From: JBCBEX01 sp039027055
GTDB taxonomy: Bacteria > Bacteroidota > Rhodothermia > Rhodothermales > Rubricoccaceae
Length of the DNA stretch: 6,433 nt
Direction of reading: 5' to 3'
NCBI GenBank assembly: GCA_039027055.1
Contig: JBCCLD010000273.1
Coordinates: 1 to 6,433 of the forward strand
The notes beneath the pieces are model-generated. The model searched no databases, was not told where the DNA came from, and saw nothing but the letters and a program-made list of their open reading frames with translations. Position numbers and translations under genes: made by a program. Positions 1 to 5,458 of this stretch are shown here, piece by piece (the first letter of the stretch is position 1; each line of letters begins with the position of its first letter).

Positions 1-1538
1 GTGAGTTCGCGGACGAGGTTCATCCCGAAGTCGAAGATGCGGACGGTCACCTCGGCGGGGCCGCTGAGGTCGTAGCGGATCCGCACGACGCCGTCGGCGA
101 GCGGCGAGAACGGGTTGGGGTAAGCGTAGGCGTCGACGCTCCCACCGTCCGCGTCCGTGTCGACGGCGGGGTTGGCGCGGAAGGCGGTCCAGGTGGCCCC
201 GCCGTCGGTGCTCCGGAGGAGGCCTTCGCCCGTGCCCACCCAGAGCGCGTCGGAGGTGGTCACGACTGCAAAGACGGCGACCTCCGGGCCGAGCGGGATG
301 GTCCGGCTCGGGTCCTCGGCTCTCGGGAAGCCGCGCAGCACACGCCACGTGTCGCCGCCGTCGTCGGAGATGTGCAGCCCGTTGCGGACGGCGGCGTAGA
401 TGACCTCGGTCCCCTGCATCGGATCGCCGCTGAAGGCTACGTCGTAGACCCGCGTGTCGAGGCCGGTGCCGAGCGCCAGCTTCGGCTCGAACGAGACGGT
501 GCCGTCCTCGTTCACGGTCGCCTTCGTGAGGCCGTTGCGCATGGCGTTGCCCTCCACCGGCCATCCGACCACCCACACCGGGTTGCGCGGGTTTTCGGGC
601 GTGCCGACGTCAAACGCAGGGTCGCCGACGGGCTGTTCCTCGACCGAGATCACGAAGTCGCCGGTGAGGGAGCGCGGCGTCCCGTCGAAGGGGTAGCGCG
701 TCCAGGCGCGGCCCGACGAGCCGTCGGTGCAGGTCAGGATGTCGGCGTCGGAGGAGCGGTTGATGCCCGCCGCGGACCCGGCCCACACGTCGCCGGCCTC
801 GTCCACGAGCACGCTGAAGGCGACGAAGCCGTTCTGCTGCTCGCCCTGGATCGGCGCGTAGAAGAAGTTGTAGGGCTGGCAGGGATTGAGGAAGCGCGTG
901 GTGTCGGGGGGGAGCACGACGGGCTCGAAGCGGCGCGCGTAGCCGTCGTCGGTGTTTGCGAGGCGACGCAGGCCACTCGCCCAGCCGGCCACCCACACGT
1001 CGCCGTTAGGCGCGATCGAGAGATCGAAAGGCGGGCTTTGCTGCGGAACGATCACGGGCAGCGCCGGCAGCGCCGAAACGCCGTAGCGGACCGTGTCCTC
1101 GTCGGCGCGGTCGAGGTAGTTGCCCCGGTCGAACGGGCGCCACGACGCGCCCGCGTCGGTGGAGAACGCAAAGCCTCCCAGGGTCTGCGGCTCCCCCGAC
1201 GCGCTCTCGTCCACGAAGCCGATGCCGACCCAGATGGTGTCGCCCCGGGCGTCGAGCGAGAAGACGATGGGGTCGGCGGCGCCAGCGGGGGCAAAGGCGG
1301 GGTCTTCGATGAGCGTCACCGTCCCCTCGGGCGCGCGAACCGTCACCTCGGGGCCGAAGAACAGCGAGTCCCCGCGCGTGATGAGGTTGGTGATGCTATT
1401 GCGGCTGCCCGGGGCGAGCCCTTCGATCTGACTCCCGAGCACCTGCACGGGTTGGGCGAACAGGCCCGGCGCGCTCAGGACGAGCACGGCCAGCCATAGG
1501 AGACGATGCACAACGCAGTGCATGGAGACGGGGAGCAT
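1..1538 (-). CDS. Secreted Asp-box beta-propeller protein with C-terminal sorting domain (3' end outside window)
   Basis: About 512 codons are visible and the gene runs off the low-coordinate edge without a stop. Residues 1-28 form a signal peptide: a hydrophobic core after His11-Arg12, ending Gly-Leu-Phe-Ala before Gln29. The body has three Asp-box motifs (S-x-D-x-G-x-x-W) at about residues 126-133, 391-398 and 443-450, plus NGDVWVAG and LWVGTGEGLLRS segments typical of sialidase-like (BNR) and two-component-regulator-type propellers. From about residue 468 a YPNPF motif (473-477) opens a beta domain with the pattern of FlgD-like / type IX secretion C-terminal sorting domains; its last strands are beyond the window. 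I infer export across both membranes and a surface or secreted location; the ligand is unknown and no enzymatic residues can be assigned. ATG1538 is used, but ATG1523, five codons later, also keeps the signal peptide, and neither has a clear ribosome site. The gene lies 26 bp after the lipoprotein gene, so they probably form one transcription unit. Confidence 0.9.
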   Translation of the reverse strand, partial: MLPVSMHCVVHRLLWLAVLVLSAPGLFAQPVQVLGSQIEGLAPGSRNSITNLITRGDSLFFGPEVTVRAPEGTVTLIEDPAFAPAGAADPIVFSLDARGDTIWVGIGFVDESASGEPQTLGGFAFSTDAGASWRPFDRGNYLDRADEDTVRYGVSALPALPVIVPQQSPPFDLSIAPNGDVWVAGWASGLRRLANTDDGYARRFEPVVLPPDTTRFLNPCQPYNFFYAPIQGEQQNGFVAFSVLVDEAGDVWAGSAAGINRSSDADILTCTDGSSGRAWTRYPFDGTPRSLTGDFVISVEEQPVGDPAFDVGTPENPRNPVWVVGWPVEGNAMRNGLTKATVNEDGTVSFEPKLALGTGLDTRVYDVAFSGDPMQGTEVIYAAVRNGLHISDDGGDTWRVLRGFPRAEDPSRTIPLGPEVAVFAVVTTSDALWVGTGEGLLRSTDGGATWTAFRANPAVDTDADGGSVDAYAYPNPFSPLADGVVRIRYDLSGPAEVTVRIFDFGMNLVREL

Positions 1539-1540
1539 GC

Positions 1541-1567
1541 TGAGGGCGCTCCGTGCGGGCGCCCTCA
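1541..1567 (-). promoter_or_regulatory. Strong GC hairpin across lipoprotein stop / propeller-gene start junction
   Basis: A perfect 9-bp inverted repeat pairs 1541-1549 (TGAGGGCGC) with 1559-1567 (GCGCCCTCA), leaving a 9-base loop in which two more G-C pairs are possible. In the transcript the 5' arm contains the TGA stop of the lipoprotein gene, and the 3' arm ends two bases before ATG1538 of the next gene. No U-run follows, so a classical intrinsic terminator is unlikely. It could attenuate read-through, protect the upstream message from 3' decay, or occlude the ATG1538 start and favour ATG1523. The structure is seen directly; the role is inferred. Confidence 0.5.
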
Positions 1568-2299
1568 TTCGATGGTGACAGTGAACTCGACAGGCGCGCT
1601 CGTAGCGCCCGCACGGTCGGTGGCGACGAAGGTGAAGAGGTTGTCGCCAGGCGCAGCCTCGGGCACGTCGAACCCCGCGGTGTAGACGCCTTCGCGGACG
1701 AAGAACAGATCGAAGACCTGCTCCGACGGCGTGAAAACCTCCACCTTCAGGAGGTCGTTTGGCCCGTCGGGATCGCTCACGTTGACCTCGAAGCGGAGGA
1801 TACCAGGCGGCGTGAAGGTCGCGGGGCCATCCACGAGGTCCACAGACGGCGGGTTGTTCTCGCGTTCCACAAGGACGGTCGTGCGCGCCTCGCTCGTGCC
1901 TCCCTCCGGCCCCACCGCCACAGCAAGGACGGACAGGATGCCGGCCTGGTCGCGGGGCAGCGTCACCTCGATGGTGCCTTCGATGCGACCGCTACCGTTG
2001 GGCGTGGACACGGTCTCGCCGGCGGCCTCGAAGCTGGCGAAGGGCTGCACCACGAAGCGCACCTCCGAGGCCTCCCCTTCCAGATTCACGGCAGCGGTAA
2101 GCGCGAAGGTAGCCGTCTGCTCGCCGCCCGCTACGTCCTCGAACTGGACCGTGCCCGGCGTGACGGTGAGGCCGCTCACGCGGGGCGGCGTGGCCTGGTC
2201 CACGGGCGAGGCCCCGGGCGTGGAGTCACACGCGGCCACCCAGAAGAGCACCGAGACGAGCAGGGCCGTCGTGAGGACGACGCGGGCAATCGAACGCAT
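1565..2299 (-). CDS. Lipoprotein with tandem Ig-like domains
   Basis: A 244-aa protein. The N-terminus is a type II signal peptide: Arg2 and Arg6, a hydrophobic core, then a Val-Ala-Ala-Cys lipobox with Cys24 as the lipidation site. After a Pro-rich linker come two beta-rich segments. The first (about 35-140) contains LTVTPGTVQFEDV and alternating beta-strand patterns; the second (about 148-244) begins NNPPSVDL, has an SDPDG loop (175-179) and ends VEFTVTIE, as in bacterial Ig-like/cadherin-like extracellular domains. There are no catalytic motifs. Residues after the Cys (Asp-Ser-Thr-Pro-Gly) show no obvious Bacteroidota surface-export signal, so an outer-membrane location is inferred. An in-frame TTG nine bases upstream (2308) would add three residues; ATG2299 is preferred because it starts the signal peptide directly. 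It precedes the secreted propeller gene by 26 bp and could be its surface partner or a scaffold. The family name was not recognised. Confidence 0.88.
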   Translation of the reverse strand: MRSIARVVLTTALLVSVLFWVAACDSTPGASPVDQATPPRVSGLTVTPGTVQFEDVAGGEQTATFALTAAVNLEGEASEVRFVVQPFASFEAAGETVSTPNGSGRIEGTIEVTLPRDQAGILSVLAVAVGPEGGTSEARTTVLVERENNPPSVDLVDGPATFTPPGILRFEVNVSDPDGPNDLLKVEVFTPSEQVFDLFFVREGVYTAGFDVPEAAPGDNLFTFVATDRAGATSAPVEFTVTIE

Positions 2300-2525
2300 A
2301 ACGAGCAAGAGGAGGAAGCGACACGCCGCGCCAGTCTACTGGACTGACCTAGGGCGACAGAGCCGCGAAAGTACGTGCGCGTAGCGAACGATGCAGAGGC
2401 GTCGGGGCTGGTTCGGTGTGAAGACGGACGAGGCAGAGCAACCTACGGGCGGAGGCTGCTGTCCGCAACCACCTTACCCGTCAGGACCGAGAAGTACCCC
2501 CATCACGCGTTCCTCCACGTTCCCG
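2300..2525. other. Intergenic region between R2lox gene and lipoprotein gene
   Basis: This 226-bp stretch holds no convincing gene. It should contain the end of the R2lox transcript and the promoter of the lipoprotein-propeller unit. The best promoter-like site on the minus strand is TACTTTCG (2373-2366), one mismatch from the Bacteroidota -7 consensus TAnnTTTG, about 67 bases before ATG2299, but no good -33 TTG sits at the right distance. A small inverted repeat (CAGTC 2332-2336 / GACTG 2342-2346) lies in the presumed leader. No strong hairpin plus T-run follows the R2lox stop. Confidence 0.4.
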
Positions 2526-3380
2526 CTACGAGAGCGCTGCCTGCCGCTTGGTCAGCTGCGTCGCGGCGAACTCCAGCTGCTCCATCGCGGTGAGGCCGAA
2601 CGGGTTGGCTTCGCCGAACGGCGCGAAGTAGTCGGCGACGATGCCGAGCGCCGTGTCGAAGTGGTCTTCGATAGTCTCCTCAAAGACGGCGCGCGTCTCG
2701 GGGCTGCGCTGGAAGGCGGTGCGCAGCAGGTCGAGGCCGAAGGCGATGTGCCGCGCCTCGTCGCGTTGGATGTGACGGATGCCGCTCACGAGGCCCGGCA
2801 GGATCTCGTTCTGCTCGAAGCTGCGGTAGAAGCCGTGGTAGCCCGACTCGGCCAGCATGCCCTCGATGACAACGTGGTAGGTCGTGACGGCGCGCACCAG
2901 CGCCTCGTCGCTCTCGTCGGTAAGCACGGCGTCGAGGTTGGCCGGTAGCACCTCGTCAAAGAGCCGCGTGGCGTTGGCGCTGGCGTAGGCCTCCAGGTCG
3001 GGGCTGCCCGCCACCTCGGTGAGCCAGCGGCTGAAGAACTCGGCGTGCTTGGCCTCCTCCCAGATCTGGCTAGCGAGGAAGTAGCACGCGGTCTCGTACT
3101 CGGGACGGCGACGCAGCCGCACGAGCAGCGGCGCGAGATCGGCGGCCACAGCCTCCTCCCCGCCGAGAAACAGCGCCACGGCTCCGAGCACCCCGTGCTG
3201 TTCGGTCTCGTCGAGGCGCGCCCAGTCGGCCTGGTCCTGCGTGAGGTCGAAGTGCCGGGGGTTCCAGGCGAGCTTCTTGGCTTTCTGGTAGCGCGTCCAG
3301 TGCTTGTCGCGGGGACGCTTCGCGGGCGCGGGCTTGGCGTGGGGGCGGCTGGGGGCGAGGGCGGAGACGGGAACCGGCAT
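2526..3380 (-). CDS. R2-like ligand-binding oxidase (R2lox), ferritin-like di-metal protein
   Basis: A 284-aa protein related to the ribonucleotide reductase R2 fold but matching the R2lox branch (Mycobacterium tuberculosis Rv0233, Geobacillus kaustophilus R2loxI). Its motifs are LFLGGEEAV (E75, V78), WEEAKH (E109, H112), TYHVVIEGML (Y168, E173) and RDEARHIAFG (E208, H211). By pattern these are the six metal ligands (E75, E109, H112, E173, E208, H211) and the Val78-Tyr168 pair that forms an ether crosslink when the Mn/Fe cofactor reacts with oxygen in studied homologues. The W39-N-P...DLTQDQADW segment also fits the family. It should be a soluble cytoplasmic oxidase; the physiological substrate is unknown even for characterised members. 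ATG3380 is chosen over an in-frame TTG at 3446, which would add 22 weakly plausible residues. The first 30 residues are Pro/Lys/Arg-rich and probably disordered. The C-terminus is shorter than in Rv0233. No ribonucleotide reductase large subunit is adjacent, which argues against a NrdB role. Confidence 0.92.
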   Translation of the reverse strand: MPVPVSALAPSRPHAKPAPAKRPRDKHWTRYQKAKKLAWNPRHFDLTQDQADWARLDETEQHGVLGAVALFLGGEEAVAADLAPLLVRLRRRPEYETACYFLASQIWEEAKHAEFFSRWLTEVAGSPDLEAYASANATRLFDEVLPANLDAVLTDESDEALVRAVTTYHVVIEGMLAESGYHGFYRSFEQNEILPGLVSGIRHIQRDEARHIAFGLDLLRTAFQRSPETRAVFEETIEDHFDTALGIVADYFAPFGEANPFGLTAMEQLEFAATQLTKRQAALS

Positions 3381-3542
3381 GGCGTGAACGAGGCATGAAC
3401 TGGGGGCGGGAAGCCCATGGTAGCGCTTCCGCTTACCGTAGCGCAAGTCTGCCTCGTGTGGAGCCGACCCAAGTACAAACGCTCAAGTTGTGTCGGGTTC
3501 GGGCGCGCCTGCACCGCCCGCGGCTGTGTTGGCCTCGCTCGC

Positions 3543-3557
3543 CATAGCCCTGCTATG
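3543..3557. repeat. Perfect 6-bp inverted repeat with 3-base spacer
   Basis: CATAGC, a CCT spacer, then GCTATG. It is a compact palindrome in the gap between the paralog cluster and R2lox, 163 bp before the R2lox ATG. It could be a small RNA hairpin or a protein-binding site; nothing in the sequence decides between them. Confidence 0.35.
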
Positions 3558-3560
3558 ACT

Positions 3561-3579
3561 CCACCCCATCGCGGTGGGG
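3561..3579. repeat. GC inverted repeat
   Basis: Two mutually exclusive 5-bp stems are possible: CCCCA 3564-3568 with TGGGG 3575-3579, or CCACC 3561-3565 with GGTGG 3573-3577. It begins three bases after the 3543-3557 palindrome. With no T-run, terminator function is uncertain. Confidence 0.25.
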
Positions 3580-3625
3580 CGGGCTCAGCCGCCTGGCCGC
3601 GCACGTCGCCGTCATCGCCATCGAC

Positions 3626-3646
3626 CCGACAGACTCCTTGTGTCGG
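3626..3646 (-). terminator. Candidate transcript-end hairpin after third paralog
   Basis: CCGACA (3626-3631) pairs with TGTCGG (3641-3646) across a 9-base loop, starting four bases after the TAG stop at 3653-3651 in the direction of transcription. The stem is only 6 bp and no U-run follows, so it could equally be a 3'-end stabilising structure. Its position at the end of the presumed four-gene operon is the main support. Confidence 0.3.
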
Positions 3647-3650
3647 AGCA

Positions 3651-4511
3651 CTAGCCGGTGCGCGTCCGCTGTCGCTGGGACGTGGACCCCTTGGGTAGCG
3701 TGATCTCATCCACGGCGTCGAGGTCGAGGCGGGCCTCCGCGTTGTTGGCCTCGTGCGCCTGCAGCGTGGCGCGTGCCGCATCGAGTTCGCGCGCCTGCTC
3801 GTGGTTTGTGACGATGCTGTCGAGCCGGTCCAGTAGGCGCTCAGACCGGCTCGCCTCCTTGTCAAGGAAGGCGCGGTACCAGCCTCGTGTGAGCGCGAAC
3901 GCGAGGACGCTCGCGAGCACGGAGAGCGTGGCCGCGAGGATCGCCCCACTCATCGGCATTTCCTGCGTGCCGAGCAGCAAGAAAAAGGGCCCCAGTAGGC
4001 CTCCCAGGACGAGCCACGCTGCGGTCCCCCCAGCCGGCGTTGTCCACGAGCGGCGCAGGGTGAGGTGCACCTCGCCATCGACTTCCTCGGCCTGAAACTC
4101 GCCCCAATTCTTGCTCGCCTGGGCGTCCGAGCGCCACTCGTGCAAGGTGCCGAGCATACTCGGCGTACCCGCAGTGTCGAACGTGCGACGTAGTTCCAGC
4201 ACCAGCTTCTGCCACAGCGCCTCGTCCAGGTATCCTGGGATAGCACGCTGCTGTCGGATGGTGGTCGGTTGCCCGATCATACGGTCCGTGAAGCTGGCCG
4301 CAGGCTCCGGCTCGGTGCGCTCGGCATCCCGGATTGCCGCCGCGACGTGCCGAGGGTCGATGCCCGCCGCCGCCGCCGCGACTTCGAGATCGTCGAGGGA
4401 CAGGCCGTTGGCGCGGGCCTCGGCTCCGAGGTCGGCGCGGTGCTGACGCTCGGCAGCGCGCTTGAGGATCGCGCGAGCCTCCTTCTCAGAGAAGCGGTCG
4501 CGGTTGGGCAT
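3651..4511 (-). CDS. Tandem two-TM membrane protein, paralog 1 (last gene of cluster)
   Basis: 286 aa, family not recognised. Residues 1-65 are a charged helical domain (FSEKEARAILKRAAERQ, then GLSLDDLEVAAAAAGIDPRHV), whose second half resembles a helix-turn-helix. Residues about 83-156 form a soluble domain with LDEALWQKLV, LHEWRS and a closing RRSW. Two hydrophobic segments at about 162-181 and 187-208, separated by a very short polar turn, form a membrane hairpin. After it comes a long charged region with coiled-coil character (SERLLDRLDSIV, then ARELDAARATLQAHEANNAEA) and a basic Arg/Thr/Gln end. The N-terminal 65 residues are about 83% identical to paralog 2 by hand count, while the membrane and tail parts have diverged. 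It lacks the TEPVLSLD tail motif of its two sisters, having RLDLDAVDE there instead. The ATG start is supported because all three sisters begin Met-Pro-(Asp/Asn)-Arg. It starts 58 bp after paralog 2 ends. With both membrane helices in one hairpin, the soluble parts should face the same side, presumably the cytoplasm. Confidence 0.93.
   Translation of the reverse strand: MPNRDRFSEKEARAILKRAAERQHRADLGAEARANGLSLDDLEVAAAAAGIDPRHVAAAIRDAERTEPEPAASFTDRMIGQPTTIRQQRAIPGYLDEALWQKLVLELRRTFDTAGTPSMLGTLHEWRSDAQASKNWGEFQAEEVDGEVHLTLRRSWTTPAGGTAAWLVLGGLLGPFFLLLGTQEMPMSGAILAATLSVLASVLAFALTRGWYRAFLDKEASRSERLLDRLDSIVTNHEQARELDAARATLQAHEANNAEARLDLDAVDEITLPKGSTSQRQRTRTG
4429..4472. repeat. 44-bp paralog repeat, copy 1
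   Basis: This copy differs at two positions from the identical copies at 5330-5373 and 6234-6277. It encodes the invariant ILKRAAERQHRADL region of the N-terminal domain. The spacing between copies (901 and 904 bp) equals the duplicated gene unit, so these are remnants of tandem gene duplication and not mobile repeats. Confidence 0.85.
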
Positions 4512-4569
4512 CGCAGTCGGGGTTGAGGCGTGGTGGGGATAAATCCGAGGTGCGCGTGGGTAGGGGGCC

Positions 4570-5412
4570 TCAGCTACGCGTGGACGTACGCACGGGGTTC
4601 AGCGCGGGATCGGCCGCGGCGGTTGTCTCCGTGTCGTCCAGCGACAGTACCGGCTCCGTGGCCGTCGCAGCCTCGGCCACGCGCGCGTGCTCAGGGCGCG
4701 CTTCGTGGGCCGCGACGATGCCGTCGAGGCGGTCCATCAGCCCTTCGAAGCGCGCTGTCTGCTTGCCGGCGAAGCGGCGAAACACACTGCGCGCGATCCC
4801 GAACCCGACGACGGCAAGCACGGCAAGCGCCGCAGCCCAGGAGAACGCCAAGGAGGACGCCCCTACGAACAGACCTAGGCCTAGAAAGAGCGCGCTCAGC
4901 CCGCCACCGAAAACCAGCGAGGCCAACCCTCCCGACGCCTGATTCACCCACGAGCGCCGGAGCGTGAGTCGCACCTCACCCTCGACTTCTTCGGCGATAA
5001 GCTCTGCTTGGTCCAGCGTGCTCTCGTTCGAGCGCCATTCGTGCAGAGCCCCGAGGGTGCTTGGGATGCCTGGCGTGTTGAACGTCCGTCGCAACTCCAC
5101 GACGAGCTTCTGCCACAGCGCCTCGTCCAACTGGCCCGGCGAGAGGCGCTCCAGGCGGATGGTGGTCGGTCGCCCCATCAGGCGGTCGTGGACGCTCTCC
5201 GGCACCGATGGCTCGGCGCGCTCGGCGTCGCGAACGGCCGCCGCCACGTGCGCCGGCTCAATGCCTGCGGCTGCCGCAGCCCGTTCGAGGTCCCTTAGAG
5301 AGAGGCCTGTCGTCCTCGCTTCGGCACCAAGGTCGGCGCGGTGCTGGCGCTCGGCGGCGCGCTTGAGGATCGCGCGGGCCTGCTCTTCGCTGAAACGCTC
5401 GCGATCTGGCAT
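4570..5412 (-). CDS. Tandem two-TM membrane protein, paralog 2 (middle gene)
   Basis: 280 aa, same architecture as its neighbours: N-terminal helical domain 1-65 (FSEEQARAILKRAAERQ; GLSLRDLERAAAAAGIEPAHV), middle domain about 83-155 (LDEALWQKLVVELRRTF, LHEWRSNE, LRRSW), and a membrane hairpin at about 161-184 and 187-208, rich in Gly, Ala and Leu. An amphipathic stretch, RFEGLMDRLDGIVAAHEA (221-238), follows just inside the membrane, then an acidic, Thr/Ala-rich tail with TEPVLSLDD (252-260). It resembles paralog 1 in the N-terminal and middle domains (PTTIR, LHEWRS, RRTF) but paralog 3 after the RRSWVN boundary (GKQTARF/RGQTERF, LMDRL, TEPVLSLD). It is therefore intermediate between the two, as expected from stepwise duplication or gene conversion. 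The 46- and 58-bp gaps to its neighbours suggest cotranscription. No enzymatic motif is visible; function unknown. Confidence 0.93.
   Translation of the reverse strand: MPDRERFSEEQARAILKRAAERQHRADLGAEARTTGLSLRDLERAAAAAGIEPAHVAAAVRDAERAEPSVPESVHDRLMGRPTTIRLERLSPGQLDEALWQKLVVELRRTFNTPGIPSTLGALHEWRSNESTLDQAELIAEEVEGEVRLTLRRSWVNQASGGLASLVFGGGLSALFLGLGLFVGASSLAFSWAAALAVLAVVGFGIARSVFRRFAGKQTARFEGLMDRLDGIVAAHEARPEHARVAEAATATEPVLSLDDTETTAAADPALNPVRTSTRS
5330..5373. repeat. 44-bp paralog repeat, copy 2
   Basis: Identical over 44 bases to 6234-6277 and two mismatches from 4429-4472. It lies in the conserved 5' coding part of paralog 2. Identity extending through third codon positions suggests recent duplication or ongoing gene conversion in this segment. 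Confidence 0.85.
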
Positions 5413-5458
5413 GGCTCTGTCTGGTCAGGTCCGGTTGAGGTTGGTGGGGCCAGGCGCC

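Larger units (their letters stand above)
3381..3650. other. Intergenic region upstream of R2lox with several inverted repeats
   Basis: This 270-bp stretch lies between the stop of the third paralog and the start of R2lox and contains no supported gene. The side near the paralog has three stem-loops: 3626-3646, 3561-3579 and 3543-3557. The side near R2lox is locally AT-richer (about 3470-3490) and carries CAAGT three times (3444-3448, 3470-3474, 3484-3488). The R2lox promoter is expected here, but I cannot fix a -33/-7 pair. Confidence 0.45.

Noticed and set aside
372..1499. Long plus-strand open frame (375 codons)
   Set aside because: It is antisense to the propeller gene, whose frame has a signal peptide, three Asp boxes and a sorting domain. 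The plus-strand product is Arg/Val/Ala/Gly-rich without domain patterns, as expected for an antisense shadow in high-GC DNA.
1553..2347. Plus-strand open frame (264 codons)
   Set aside because: It covers the lipoprotein gene in antisense. The minus-strand frame has a lipobox and Ig-like pattern; the plus frame has charged low-complexity composition and no recognisable feature.
2366..2373. Bacteroidota-type -7 box (TACTTTCG on the minus strand) for the lipoprotein unit
   Set aside because: There is one mismatch to the consensus and no proper -33 element at the usual distance, so it is mentioned only as a weak candidate and not called as a promoter.
2526..3446. Ribonucleotide reductase small subunit (NrdB), with the longer TTG start
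   Set aside because: The EGML and GGEEAV patterns and the Val/Tyr pair fit R2lox better, and no large subunit gene is nearby. The TTG3446 extension adds a basic, Tyr-rich segment with no family support.
3417..3698. 93-codon plus-strand open frame in the intergenic region
   Set aside because: The composition is low-complexity, it has no domain pattern or leader signals, and it runs into the 3' end of paralog 1 in antisense.
2786..3949. 387-codon minus-strand open frame overlapping both R2lox and paralog 1
   Set aside because: It is out of frame with two well-supported genes and its product is dominated by Ser, Arg, Thr and Pro, the signature of a shifted high-GC frame.
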